Shown here one piece after another: positions 17,414 through 25,492 of a DNA stretch of 64,000 bases. The DNA is from Embleya sp045207655 (GTDB lineage: Bacteria; Actinomycetota; Actinomycetes; Streptomycetales; Streptomycetaceae), in NCBI RefSeq assembly GCF_045207655.1, contig NZ_CP108785.1, positions 682,001-746,000 on the forward strand, written 5' to 3'. The first letter of the stretch is position 1. The number at the start of each line of letters is the position of its first letter. A program made the position numbers and the translations under genes. The notes beneath the pieces are model-generated. The model was not told the origin of the DNA. It saw nothing but the letters and a program-made list of their open reading frames with translations, and searched no databases.

Positions 17414-18337
17414 ATGCCTGCTCTCATCGTGCGCCCCTTTCATCGCGACGATCGCGACCAGTTGACCGAGCTCGTCAACGCGCATGTCGCTGCCGTGGTG
17501 CCCGGCGCGTCCGTGTCCGTCAATACCGTTCTGGGGCAACTCACCCGGCGCCCCGACGAGTTCGTCACCGATCCGTGGGTGGCGGAGCGGGTCACCCTGG
17601 TCGCCGAGCAGCGGGAGGCCGTGGTCGCCGCCGCGCATCTGCTGCGCTACCGCGACGACACCGAGGTCGGCCCGGACCATCGCGGCGCGGGCGAGATCGC
17701 ATGGTTCGTCCACCGTCCGCCGGCGCCGTTCCGGCCCGACTCCGAGACGGCGGCGGATCAGCTGATGGCCGCGTGTCTGGCCCGGTTGGCGCGTTGGCAC
17801 GCGCGGGTCCGCTACGCCGACGGAGCCCTGCCCGCTCCCGGGGTCTACGGCCTGCCGGATGTGTGGCCGCACGTGCGGGCGGCCTACGAGCGGGCCGGCT
17901 TCCGGCACACCGGCCACACCGAAGTGGTGTTGCTCGCCGAGGTCGCCGACCTGCCGTCGCCGCCCGCCGAACCGTCGACGCCCCAACCGGCCGTGCGGCG
18001 CACGCTCGGCGAGTGCGGAACCCGACTGACGGCCCACCTCGACGGCCGCGTCCTCGGCTTCGTCGAAGTGGACACCGCCCTCGACCGACCCGAACGGCTG
18101 GCCCGCAACGGAGGATTGGCCGACATCGGCAACCTCGTCGTCGAACCGGACCACCGCGTCGACGGGTTGGCGGACTGGCTCCTGGCCCAAGCGGCCCGGT
18201 GGCTCCGCCTGGCCGGGGTCGACCGCGTGCTCGCCTACGAGTCGGCCGACGACACGGACGCGATCGGGCGGCTGATCGCCGCCGGCTTCCGTGAGCTGAC
18301 CCGTACCGACCGAGGGTGGGAGCACCGACAGGGGTGA
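17414..18337 (+). CDS. Two-domain GNAT-family N-acetyltransferase
   Basis: The 307-residue protein has two GNAT-like halves. The first begins IVRPFHRDDRDQLTELVNAH and includes the AERAGFRHTGHTE-type closing motif (VRAAYERAGFRHTGHTE). The second has LADIGNLVVEPDHRVDGLAD, then LAQAARWLRLAGVDRVLAYE and RLIAAGFRELTRTDRGW. The second half holds the acetyl-CoA-binding region in its usual position, although the Q/RxxGxG/A loop is altered (DHRVDGLAD), so activity is uncertain. GGAGG lies upstream of the ATG. The substrate cannot be predicted. Confidence 0.82.
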   Translation: MPALIVRPFHRDDRDQLTELVNAHVAAVVPGASVSVNTVLGQLTRRPDEFVTDPWVAERVTLVAEQREAVVAAAHLLRYRDDTEVGPDHRGAGEIAWFVHRPPAPFRPDSETAADQLMAACLARLARWHARVRYADGALPAPGVYGLPDVWPHVRAAYERAGFRHTGHTEVVLLAEVADLPSPPAEPSTPQPAVRRTLGECGTRLTAHLDGRVLGFVEVDTALDRPERLARNGGLADIGNLVVEPDHRVDGLADWLLAQAARWLRLAGVDRVLAYESADDTDAIGRLIAAGFRELTRTDRGWEHRQG

Positions 18338-18439
18338 CGCGGCAGGGGTCCGGACGGGCGCGTCGGGGCCCGTGTGATGTCGTGATCCGGATCGGCGGCC
18401 TTCAGGAGGTGGTCGATCCGGATCATCGCGGCGCGGAGC

Positions 18440-18720
18440 CGGAGGCCGGCGAGGTGGTTCTCGTGCCCGAGATCGCCCCGCACGCGGCGGATCGCGGACG
18501 CCCCGGACGGGGTTCGCCGGTATCGCGCCGCCGTCCGTGTCCGGCGGGTGAAGAGCCCACAAGGGGACGGCGGGCGATCCCATCCCGGCCGCTCGCCCTC
18601 GCGGGCCTCCACCGCGGCCCGGGCGATGGTGAGCGCATCGTGTTCCGGGTCCCCGGCGACCGGCTCGACCGTGGTGAACACGTGTCCGTCGTCACCGAAT
18701 CCAGTCGCTGTGTCAGCCAA
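18440..18720 (-). pseudogene. Fragment of an unrecognised small protein, apparently frameshifted
   Basis: The frame from the ATG at 18720 is protein-like for about 50 residues (HVFTTVEPVAGDPEHDALTI, then ARAAVEAREGERPGWDRPP). It then turns Arg/Thr-rich, while another frame continues plausibly as LWALHPPDTDGGAIP. A base change near 18560 would reconcile them. No family is recognised. The original frame runs on antisense to the GNAT gene's 3' end, which argues against an intact product. Confidence 0.3.
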
Positions 18721-18839
18721 CCCGGTCGGTTCGGTGTTCGTGTCGACACATCAGGCCGCCGCAGGCCGGATGGCGGGAGCATCGGCAACGAGCGCGATGC
18801 TGCCTTCGGTGCACAACCGGGATCGGGCACGGGTCGACA

Positions 18840-19454
18840 TCAGCCGAACCACGCGACCAGACGTACGTTCTCGTCCCCGTGTTCGGCGGCAAGATCCCGC
18901 ATCGCCGTCCAGAGCGCGACCCAGTTCTCCTTGTCCGGGGAGACGAACATCCGTGCCGTGAGGACCACGGGGCGGTAGACCACGCCGTCCAGCACCACCT
19001 CCCCGCCCGGCGGCCACTCCGCCGGTGAGTCGAAGTCCCCGCCGAAGGCGTCGTCCGCCGCCTCGTTGATGGCGGGGGTGACCCATGCGAGGTCGTGCAG
19101 GACGAGATCGCCGTCCTCCCCGGACCGCCACTCGCCTGCCCAGAGCCAAGCGGGCCCGTCTGTGATGGGCGCGTCCCAGTCGACCGCGGCGACCTCGGCC
19201 CACGTGGCGTAGGTGTGGCTGTGCTCGCAGTCGCCGAAGGCACTGCCCTCCCGCACCGGGTCTGAGACGTCGTCCGGGAGCCCCCGACGGGCGAAGAACG
19301 GACGATCCGTCCCCACCTCACCCCGCCCGGTGCCGAAGAGACACTGGAACGCGTTGGTGTCCCGCCCCGGCCCGAGGGTCCACAGAGCGACCTCGAACCT
19401 CCAGACGCCGTCACTCGAGCGGCTCTCGATCGCACCATCGATGTCTGCCCCCAT
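18840..19454 (-). CDS. Hypothetical protein, 204 residues
   Basis: A well-behaved actinomycete coding frame with an acidic, Trp-rich product: SDGVWRFEVALWTLGPGRD, SHTYATWAEVAAVDWDAP, GPAWLWAGEWRSGEDGDLVL, and a C-terminal VSPDKENWVALWTAMRDLAA. The composition suggests a soluble cytoplasmic protein. It has no signal peptide or membrane span, and no family is recognised. The start at 19454 lies where the conserved-looking sequence begins. Its upstream neighbour is divergent. Confidence 0.75.
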   Translation of the reverse strand: MGADIDGAIESRSSDGVWRFEVALWTLGPGRDTNAFQCLFGTGRGEVGTDRPFFARRGLPDDVSDPVREGSAFGDCEHSHTYATWAEVAAVDWDAPITDGPAWLWAGEWRSGEDGDLVLHDLAWVTPAINEAADDAFGGDFDSPAEWPPGGEVVLDGVVYRPVVLTARMFVSPDKENWVALWTAMRDLAAEHGDENVRLVAWFG

Positions 19455-19500
19455 GAGTGACGAGACTACCTACGTGGGGCTCGGCACTCGCGGACGCGCG

Positions 19501-19870
19501 ATGGCCAGGCGAGAACGCCCTTCGGTGGGTTCGTGCGGGTACTGCGCGAGTTGGGGCGTCGTGACGATGCAGGGGCTCCGTCCGGGGTGCGGCCGCGCGC
19601 GATCCACGGCGGACAGGGGCGTCAACGGCAAGCGGCACGACCGGTGCCACCACTGCGGTCGTCCGCAACCGGTCGCCCGGGACGGCACCTGCCGCGCGTG
19701 CCTGCTCGCGGTCCACCTCGGACAGGACGAGGTGTGGATGTGGGCCGAGGTGCGACGCGAGTACCTGCCGTCCGGGCGCCCGCTGCAACTCGCGCTCCGT
19801 CCGGAAGGGCTGCGGCTCCCCGACGCGTGTTGTACGCCGCGATCCGACGCGGCCACCGCGACGGCGTGGA
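19501..19870 (+). pseudogene. Zinc-ribbon protein resembling N-terminal regions of actinomycete integrase-like proteins, damaged
   Basis: From the ATG at 19501 the translation has paired cysteines: CGYCASWGVV ... GCG, then RCHHCGRPQPVARDGTCRAC, followed by DEVWMWAEVRREYLPSGRP and LQLALRPEGLRLPDA. Streptomyces proteins with this Cys-rich layout and LQLAL-RPL ending often precede or belong to integrase-like sequences. After about 19830 the reading becomes Cys/Arg/Trp-rich and runs into an 8-bp tandem repeat, so the 3' part appears lost. The frame stays open to 20100, antisense to ridA. Confidence 0.45.
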
Positions 19871-19896
19871 GGTGTGGAGGTGTGGAGGTGTGGAGG
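19866..19896. repeat. Tandem 8-bp G-rich repeat (about four units)
   Basis: The unit GTGGAGGT is repeated almost four times. Eight is not a multiple of three, so unit gain or loss would shift any reading frame through it. The GG pairs could also form a small quadruplex. It lies at the damaged end of the zinc-ribbon gene. Confidence 0.85.
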
Positions 19897-20065
19897 ATCG
19901 AGCGCAGGTACAACGTGGCGGACGGTCCGCAAGACGGTGGATTCGGTCCGGTCGGAGCCGAGGAGGAAGCTGCCACCGCGGCCTTCGCGCCGCCAAAGCC
20001 GTACAGGCCGGTGATCGACGGGATCCTCCGGGCGCGCCTGGACGCGCCGCGCGCTGTGGGCGGGC

Positions 20066-20466
20066 TCAGGCGGGCGGTTTCGTGTCGACGACGAAGCTGA
20101 TCTCGACGACCTGGCCGGGGAAGGTCGGTTCGGTCACGCCGAGAACCGTGCCGGCCGGGCGGTGGTCGCCGAAGTACGCCAGGTTGCCCTCCGCCGTCGC
20201 CGCGGCGTTCCGCCGCAGGTCCGCCACGGACAGAACCTGCGAGACGACCTGCTTCCGGGTGACTCCGTAGTGGTCCAGGACCCTGTCCACGTTGGCGTAG
20301 GTCTGCTCGAGCCGGGCGGCGAGGTCGTCCGCGTAAAGAACTCGCCCGCCTCGTCGAGCGAGAGCTGTCCGGGGACGTGGATCAGCTCGCCGGACTTGAT
20401 CGCCTGCGAGTAGCCGAAGTCGTTCTCGGCCGGCACGTCGTGGTTGAAGACATCGATGACGGTCAT
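20066..20466 (-). pseudogene. ridA: RidA-family protein gene interrupted by a one-base frameshift
   Basis: The first frame from the ATG at 20466 reads DFGYSQAIKSGELIHVPGQL then SLDEAGEF. The homology resumes in another frame as YADDLAARLEQTYANVDRVL, GVTRKQVVSQVLSVADLRRN, GNLAYFGDHRPAGTVLGVTE and FPGQVVEISFVVDTKPPA. RidA proteins hydrolyse reactive enamine/imine intermediates. One base appears lost in the GAGTTCTTTACG stretch near 20340. Everything else is well conserved, so the damage is recent or a sequence error. It is divergent from an HxlR regulator, the usual arrangement for such pairs. Confidence 0.82.
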
Positions 20467-20567
20467 GGTGCTCGCCTTCCTGATCTGCTCTCTTGTGGTT
20501 ACTCGGGAACTGTAGGAGAGTGAGGGCTGAACTGGCAGAACGCACTTTTCGGTGACTGAGGAACCTG

Positions 20568-20951
20568 ATGGGGACCAAGCAACAACTCAAGGACCTCCCC
20601 GAGGACGCCGACCTGAGGCGCGCGGACTCCCTGGCGCGGGAAATCTTCTCGGACATCGCCAACAAGTGGGCGCTCCTGATCATCGAGGCACTCGGCGAGC
20701 GCACCCTGCGCTTCGGCGAGTTGCGGAACGAGGTCGAGGGCGTCAGCCACAAGATGCTCACCCAGAACCTGCGCATGCTGGAGCGCAACGGCCTGGTCGA
20801 CCGGAAGGTGTACCCCACCGTGCCACCGCGGGTCGAGTACACCCTCACCGAGCCGGGCCGGGCCCTGCTCGCCACGGTCGACGCCATATGCGGCTGGACC
20901 CACCACTACCTCGGTCACATCGAGGGCGCGCGCCGTCACTTCGACGCCTGA
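20568..20951 (+). CDS. HxlR-family winged-helix transcriptional regulator
   Basis: The 127-residue protein has the HxlR core: FSDIANKWALLIIEALGER, LRFGELRNEVEGVSHKMLTQ, NLRMLERNGLVDRKVYPTVP and RVEYTLTEPGRALLATVDAI. HxlR proteins bind DNA as dimers and often respond to aldehydes or quinones. This one lacks the N-terminal Cys found in redox-sensing members. It is divergent from the damaged ridA gene across a 101-base gap that must contain both promoters and probably its operator. The start at 20568 has no strong ribosome site. Confidence 0.92.
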   Translation: MGTKQQLKDLPEDADLRRADSLAREIFSDIANKWALLIIEALGERTLRFGELRNEVEGVSHKMLTQNLRMLERNGLVDRKVYPTVPPRVEYTLTEPGRALLATVDAICGWTHHYLGHIEGARRHFDA

Positions 20952-21244
20952 CGGGCGCTCGGCGCCACACCCTCGTTGCGCGCTTCCTTGATCGATCCCG
21001 AGTTGACGGCCACCGACTCGGCCTGCGCTGCACCCGATATCGGGCTGCCGAGCCGTCCCCATGCCCTACTGCCGTTTCTCGTGAACATCCACGAGCTTCA
21101 AAATCACCAACTGCCGCCCAAACCGGCGGACTAACGCTGCTGCTCGAGGTGCACAAGGCCAGAGTCACGGTCGCGTGGCGGAGTTCGTCGCGTTCGGGTG
21201 AACTGCGCGCGTCGGGGGCCGGGTTGGTGTAACGGTGGGCGGGT

Positions 21245-21309
21245 GTCCTTCGCGGGGTCCATACTTTTCGCCTCGTGGCGTGTTGTGCGGGCTGTGCCCC
21301 GCGAAGGAC
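21245..21309. repeat. 13-bp inverted repeat with a 39-base spacer
   Basis: GTCCTTCGCGGGG (21245-21257) is exactly complementary to CCCCGCGAAGGAC (21297-21309). It adjoins a strong terminator-like hairpin. Together they could form a long RNA structure in the gap between two genes transcribed toward it. Confidence 0.75.
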
Positions 21310-21316
21310 GCAAGGG

Positions 21317-21354
21317 AATGGCTCCGGCCGCGGCAACGCGCGGCCGGAGCCATT
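21317..21354. terminator. Strong 16-bp stem-loop, probable bidirectional terminator
   Basis: AATGGCTCCGGCCGCG pairs perfectly with CGCGGCCGGAGCCATT across the 6-base loop GCAACG. It lies between the plus-strand HxlR gene and the minus-strand gene at 21479, which converge on it. The arms end in AAT/ATT rather than a U-tract, as is common for actinomycete terminators. Confidence 0.8.
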
Positions 21355-21478
21355 CCTGTTCGTCGCGCGGGCACTTCGGTGGAGGGGACGACCGGTCGGT
21401 GCCCGTGGACGGGTCAGGGTGTCTCGCCGCGTCTGGTCCTCTCCGCGACGGTCTCGATGTGTTGGTCGCACATGCGGT

Positions 21479-21781
21479 TCATGTCGCCGCCGGCTGCGGA
21501 TCCGGGTCCGGGCGGAGCAGGCCGGGGACCAGGTCGTCGAGGCCGATGTGGCGGCCGGGCGTGTGGAGGCCTTCGAGGCGCTCCGGGACGAACGCGTCGA
21601 GGTTGCTGTCGACGACGCGGTCGACGGGTTCGACGCGGGGTCCCGGGGGCTGTTGGGCGAGGGGTTCGAGGCGGCGTTGCATCGCGCGGAGTTCCTCGTC
21701 GGAGCGGGCGGCGGCCTCTTCGCTCATGACGGCTTTGCGGGTGTGGCCTTCGTCGTCGGTCCATTCACGGATGACCCACAC
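21479..21781 (-). CDS. Hypothetical small acidic protein
   Basis: A GTG start at 21781 with an ideal GGGAGG five bases upstream gives a 100-residue product: VWVIREWTDDEGHTRKAVM, EEAAARSDEELRAMQRRLEP, EPVDRVVDSNLDAFVPERLE and HTPGRHIGLDDLVPGLLRPD. The frame is open upstream with plausible sequence (VPFPVPIPGGH), so a longer form is possible, but no better start is seen there. No family is recognised. The gene diverges from the prepilin peptidase gene. Confidence 0.6.
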   Translation of the reverse strand: MWVIREWTDDEGHTRKAVMSEEAAARSDEELRAMQRRLEPLAQQPPGPRVEPVDRVVDSNLDAFVPERLEGLHTPGRHIGLDDLVPGLLRPDPDPQPAAT

Positions 21782-21927
21782 GTGACCTCCCGGGATCGGG
21801 ACCGGGAACGGTACTCCCCCGATCCGACAAGGAGAAGAGGCGTCGCATCGCGGATTGCTCGGGTGCGTGTCGGGTTGGTCGTGCTCGCGGTGCGGGGCTG
21901 CGGGGTCTGCTGTGAGGATGGCGGGTG

Positions 21928-22713
21928 ATGGCGATATTCGTGGCGATGTTCGCGGCCGGGGTCGCTGTGGGATCGTTCGTGCGCTCGGTCGTCTTCGGGT
22001 ACGCGGTCCCTGCGGGCTCACCGCTTGGTTCGTGCGCTCGGTCGTCTTCGGGTACGCGGTCCCTGCGGGCTCACCGCTTCGGCGGGCCTGCCCGGTCTGC
22101 CGCGGGGGCGATCCTTGTGTCGGGTCCGGCAGCGGTGCGGCCGTTGTCCACGTGGGGGCGGTGCCGCTCGTGTGGCGTGCGGGTGGATCCGGCGCCTTGG
22201 GTGCCGGAGGTGTCGACGGGGCTGGGTTTCGTGGGCGCGGTGGCCGTGGCGGCTCCGCCGTGGACGGTGATCGCATGGTGCCGGTTGGCGCCGTTCGCCG
22301 TCGCGTTGGCGTTGGTCGACGCCACGGTCCACCGGCTTCCCGATCGGCTCGTCCCGGTCGCCGGCGTCGGCCTGATCGTGATCCTCGCGGGCGTCGCCGC
22401 GCCCCGGGCGCGTCCCGGGGCGTTCGTTCGCGCGCTGGTGGCGGGCCTGGTCCTGGGCGCTTTCCATCCGGCGCCGGCGTTGGTGGGCGGGCTGGGCATG
22501 GGTGACGTCAAGCTCGTCCCGGTCGTCGGAGTGGCGTTGGGGTGGGCGGGGTGGTCGTGTGTGCTCGTGGGCGCGTGTGCGGCGTTCGTGCTGTCGGGCG
22601 TGTACGCCGGGGCGATGCTCGTGGTGCGCCGGGGCGGGCGCGCAGCGCGGGTGCCGTTCGGCCCGTTCATGATCGCGGCAGCCTGCGTCGCGCTCGCGAT
22701 CGGCGGCACCTGA
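21928..22713 (+). CDS. A24-family prepilin-type leader peptidase/methylase-like membrane protein
   Basis: The 261-residue protein keeps both catalytic Asp regions of A24 aspartic peptidases: ALALVDATVHRLPDRLVP and the GxGD motif in VGGLGMGDVKLVPVVG. It also has several membrane helices (AIFVAMFAAGVAVGS, GLGFVGAVAVAAPP, VRALVAGLVLGAF, VGVALGWAGW, LVGACAAFVLSGVYAGAMLV) and a FGPFMIAAACVALA end. Such enzymes process type IV pilin-like precursors, for example for Tad/Flp pili. A 53-bp tandem duplication plus a one-base shift has rewritten about 27 residues near the N-terminus and removed a CxxC pair from the frame (see findings). Activity is uncertain but both Asp motifs are intact. Confidence 0.8.
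   Translation: MAIFVAMFAAGVAVGSFVRSVVFGYAVPAGSPLGSCARSSSGTRSLRAHRFGGPARSAAGAILVSGPAAVRPLSTWGRCRSCGVRVDPAPWVPEVSTGLGFVGAVAVAAPPWTVIAWCRLAPFAVALALVDATVHRLPDRLVPVAGVGLIVILAGVAAPRARPGAFVRALVAGLVLGAFHPAPALVGGLGMGDVKLVPVVGVALGWAGWSCVLVGACAAFVLSGVYAGAMLVVRRGGRAARVPFGPFMIAAACVALAIGGT
21975..22080 (+). repeat. 53-bp tandem duplication inside the prepilin peptidase gene
   Basis: Copies at 21975-22027 and 22028-22080 are identical except for the final base. The unit length is not a multiple of three, so the second copy is read in a different frame from the first. Confidence 0.95.
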
Positions 22714-22839
22714 CCCGGTGCGTCCGGGGCGGGTCGGCTCGTGACGTCGGTTTCGAGGTACGGGATCTTCGAGGTACGGGGTCGGGGCCCCGCGAACCAC
22801 AAACATGATCGTTGTCAGACAGGCTCTTCCGCGCGCGCC

Positions 22840-23442
22840 CTAGCCGAGGCCGGTGAATGCCGCAATCAGGAACGCGGCGACCGTCACGCCGGTCAAGGCC
22901 ACGTTGATCAGTGTGCGGAAGGGCTCCGTGTCGGGGAACATGTAGGCGATTTCCGGGTGACTCGCCCGGAAGGCGATCGGCACCGGGGTGCCGCGGGCGA
23001 GGTCTTGGCTCTGTGATTTCGACGCCAACTGTTGGCGGAGCACCCGTGGACCCGAGCCGTCACCGGGATCGAACTCGATACGCACGAAGTAGTCGAAGTC
23101 CCCGTCGCCCGCGTTCTCCGACCAGGGGCCCTCCACGACCTTCGCCTGGCCACGGCGACCACACGCGCACACCCACATCTGCTCCGCCGCCGCTACCACA
23201 CCGCAGAGCCACAAACCGGCCACGAGTACCGAGAAGACCCGTGCCAGGAACAGCGCCGCCACCACGACCCACCCCCGGGGACGTCGCCGGACCGAACGAT
23301 CCCTACCACGCACCGCGCGAAACGTCTCCAGCGTGCCCGCCCACCATCGCGGGCGCAAGACACCCGGTACGTGCCGGCCGGCCCCCGGCGGAGGCGTCGG
23401 CGGCTTCGCACCACGCGTCCACCGCCGGCTCGGCCGACGCAT
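22840..23442 (-). CDS. DUF3592-like membrane protein
   Basis: About 200 residues if started at the Met at 23442. Two membrane spans flank an extracytoplasmic beta-rich domain. The first is VVVAALFLARVFSVLVAGLW with LCGVVAAA. The second is the C-terminal ALTGVTVAAFLIAAFTGLG. Between them, GDFDYFVRIEFDPGDGSGP, SKSQSQDLARGTPVPIAFRA and HPEIAYMFPD resemble DUF3592 proteins, whose role is unknown. The N-terminus before the first span is Arg/Pro-rich, and translation may start closer to it. Confidence 0.65.
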   Translation of the reverse strand: MRRPSRRWTRGAKPPTPPPGAGRHVPGVLRPRWWAGTLETFRAVRGRDRSVRRRPRGWVVVAALFLARVFSVLVAGLWLCGVVAAAEQMWVCACGRRGQAKVVEGPWSENAGDGDFDYFVRIEFDPGDGSGPRVLRQQLASKSQSQDLARGTPVPIAFRASHPEIAYMFPDTEPFRTLINVALTGVTVAAFLIAAFTGLG

Positions 23443-23531
23443 CGACACCCCGGACCGCTCGCACGGCAGTGGACGCGACCCGTCACACACACAGGAAGCG
23501 AACCACGAGAAGCAGCTGTGATGCTGTCCTC

Positions 23532-24092
23532 ATGATGGACGGAACCGGTGGGGTTCAGGGTGGGTCGGTTCGCCCGGGAAAGTACGCACGCGTCGAACGG
23601 GAGAGACGGTTCCTGCTCGCCGAACCGCCGGCGCCGTCGTCGGTGACGGCCACGCGCGTGATCACCGACCGGTATCTGAGGGGAACACGTCTGCGGCTGC
23701 GGCGTGTCGATCTTCCGGACGGTGGCCGCGAGCTCAAGCTCACCCAGAAGGTGCCCATCCCCCGTCTCGATGGTGTTCAGGGGCTGATCACGAATACATA
23801 CTTGTCGCCGACCGAGTACGCCCTGCTCGCGTCGCTGCCGGCCGCGGTACTGTCCAAGACACGTTTCAGCGTGCCTCCCCTCGGCGTCGACGTCTTCACC
23901 GGCCCCTTGCAAGGACTGGTCCTTGGTGAGGCCGAGTTCGCCACCGACGAGGAGGCACGGTCATTCGTTCCTCCCGCGGAGTGTGTGGCAGAGGTGACCG
24001 TCGACATCCGCTTCACCGGGGGGCGCCTTGTCGAAGCATCACGCGACGACGTACTCGATTGGCTATCCGACTACGGGCTCCCCCCGCAGTGA
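23532..24092 (+). CDS. CYTH-domain protein (triphosphate tunnel family)
   Basis: The 186-residue product opens with the CYTH signature region KYARVERERRFLL, a variant of ExExK. It continues with alternating charged beta-strands: TDRYLRGTRLRLRRVDLPDG, RELKLTQKVP, TNTYLSPTEYALLASLP, LGEAEFATDEEARSF and EVTVDIRFTGGRL. This is the acidic/basic tunnel pattern of triphosphate-cleaving or adenylate cyclase-like CYTH enzymes. The probable substrate is tripolyphosphate or a nucleoside/thiamine triphosphate, using Mg or Mn. ATG codons at 23532 and 23535 are adjacent, and the first is reported. It diverges from the DUF3592 gene. Confidence 0.82.
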   Translation: MMDGTGGVQGGSVRPGKYARVERERRFLLAEPPAPSSVTATRVITDRYLRGTRLRLRRVDLPDGGRELKLTQKVPIPRLDGVQGLITNTYLSPTEYALLASLPAAVLSKTRFSVPPLGVDVFTGPLQGLVLGEAEFATDEEARSFVPPAECVAEVTVDIRFTGGRLVEASRDDVLDWLSDYGLPPQ

Positions 24093-24529
24093 CCGGCACA
24101 AGCGCGCAGCACTCTCCGTCTCGGCCCCAGACGCCGGCTCCTGCTCCTCGGCAGGGCGAACACCGATCTTCCGAACCCCCTTGGCCCGGAAGGTTCGAGG
24201 CCGTCTGCGCCACCTGTCGATCTTCGCCACGGTGGGATCGCGTCTCCCCGATCCAAGGCGCGGCCGAGAGCGGTGGACGGGTCGGGAATGTCGGCGCGTT
24301 TGGCGGGGGGCGGGACGGTCGTCAGCCCGAACGCCGTTATTGCATGGTGGCGTTGGTCGGGCGGCTTCATGGAGGACAACGCCCTCGGCCGGGTGCGCGA
24401 GGCGCCGGCCCAGTCGTGCGGGGTGTGAGCACGCCGAGGGCCGCCGGAGGCTGGGCCCCGCCGCCGAAGCCGGCCGCCGAAGTGGATACGGGGAGCACTC
24501 GCGCACTGCTGTCGGTGAGCTGGACTGGG
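24093..24529. other. Convergent gap without a recognisable gene
   Basis: Between the CYTH gene and the S41 peptidase gene there are only composition-driven open frames. No strong terminator hairpin was found by eye. Confidence 0.5.
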
Positions 24530-25435
24530 TCAGTCTGCCAGTCGGGCCAGGGCCAGTACGTGCGCGCGGTCGAGGGAGTCGCCTGCAGCGCAAGGGATGT
24601 CCGGTTGCACACCGGTGCCCTCCCAGTTCGTGCCGGAGACGGGGTTGATGGCGCGGCCGACGGGCACGGTGGCTTCCAGGTGTGGGTGCACGGTCCAGCC
24701 CTGGCACGGATGTGCACCGCCGCGGGTGCGCTCGCCGACGACAACGGCGCGACCGAGCTGCTGAAGGTCGTACGCCAGCTCTTCGGCGGCGGAGAAGGTG
24801 CTGCCGCTGGACAGCACATACAACGGCTTGCTTCCGCCGAAGCGCACGCCGGGAACATGCGGCAGACTCCAGGACTGCTCGCTGCGCTCGCCGCGGCGCC
24901 AGGACATGGTGTTGAGGTGGGTGCGCTCGTCGAGCAGGTAACTGCAGACGAAGGCGACCGTGTCCGGGTCGCCGCCCCGGTTGGAGCGAAGGTCCACGAT
25001 CAGCGCCTGCGCACGGGAGGCCAGGGTGAGCGCGGCGCTCAGCGGCTCGGCGGCCCACTCCAGCGGGAACAGCATCGGTGCCAGTTCCACCACGGCGACC
25101 CCTCCGTCGAGCAACTGCACTCGGGGTGCACCGCCCAGCGAGGTGTCGAAGTCCCGGCGCATGGAGTCCAGGGTGGCCGCCCCCCGCTTCGGGGGCACCG
25201 GGTCGACGTGGTGCTTCAGTCTCAGGTGCCGGTCGCCGTTGACGGACTGCAGGTCCGCGGTGACCAGCCGGGCGAGCTCCTCGGGGCCGTCGACGTCGTA
25301 GGCGCCCTCGGCGAGGCGTCGTTGCAGCAGGCCGGCGAGCTGCTCGGCTATGTCGGGGAAAACGTAGTGCTCGGTCAGCAGCCGGACCGTCTCGTCGATG
25401 ACAGGGGCGGGCGGAATCTTCGTCAGAGTCGTCAT
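24530..25435 (-). CDS. S41-family (C-terminal processing-type) serine peptidase
   Basis: A 301-residue protein with the N-terminal helical bundle (TVRLLTEHYVFPDIAEQLA) and tail-specific protease core: VAVVELAPMLF, ALIVDLRSNRGGDPDTVAF, then the active-site segment SSGSTFSAAEELAYDLQQ and GERTRGGAHPCQGW. It lacks a PDZ domain and a signal peptide, like many short cytoplasmic S41 proteins whose substrates are unknown. It is divergent from an ArsR regulator and shares with it a 57-base gap containing a clear inverted repeat, so it is probably the regulated target. Confidence 0.9.
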   Translation of the reverse strand: MTTLTKIPPAPVIDETVRLLTEHYVFPDIAEQLAGLLQRRLAEGAYDVDGPEELARLVTADLQSVNGDRHLRLKHHVDPVPPKRGAATLDSMRRDFDTSLGGAPRVQLLDGGVAVVELAPMLFPLEWAAEPLSAALTLASRAQALIVDLRSNRGGDPDTVAFVCSYLLDERTHLNTMSWRRGERSEQSWSLPHVPGVRFGGSKPLYVLSSGSTFSAAEELAYDLQQLGRAVVVGERTRGGAHPCQGWTVHPHLEATVPVGRAINPVSGTNWEGTGVQPDIPCAAGDSLDRAHVLALARLAD

Positions 25436-25460
25436 GGCGAGGAGTAGAGCACTGCCCTTG

Positions 25461-25490
25461 CGAAAGCGTCAATAAGTTTAGACACTTTCG
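25461..25490. promoter_or_regulatory. Inverted repeat operator between the S41 peptidase and ArsR genes
   Basis: CGAAAGCGTC and GACACTTTCG form 10-bp arms (9 of 10 pairs) around the AT-rich centre AATAAGTTTA. The site ends two bases before the regulator's ATG and lies 25 bases from the peptidase start, so a bound repressor would block both genes. Confidence 0.75.
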
Positions 25491-25492
25491 GT

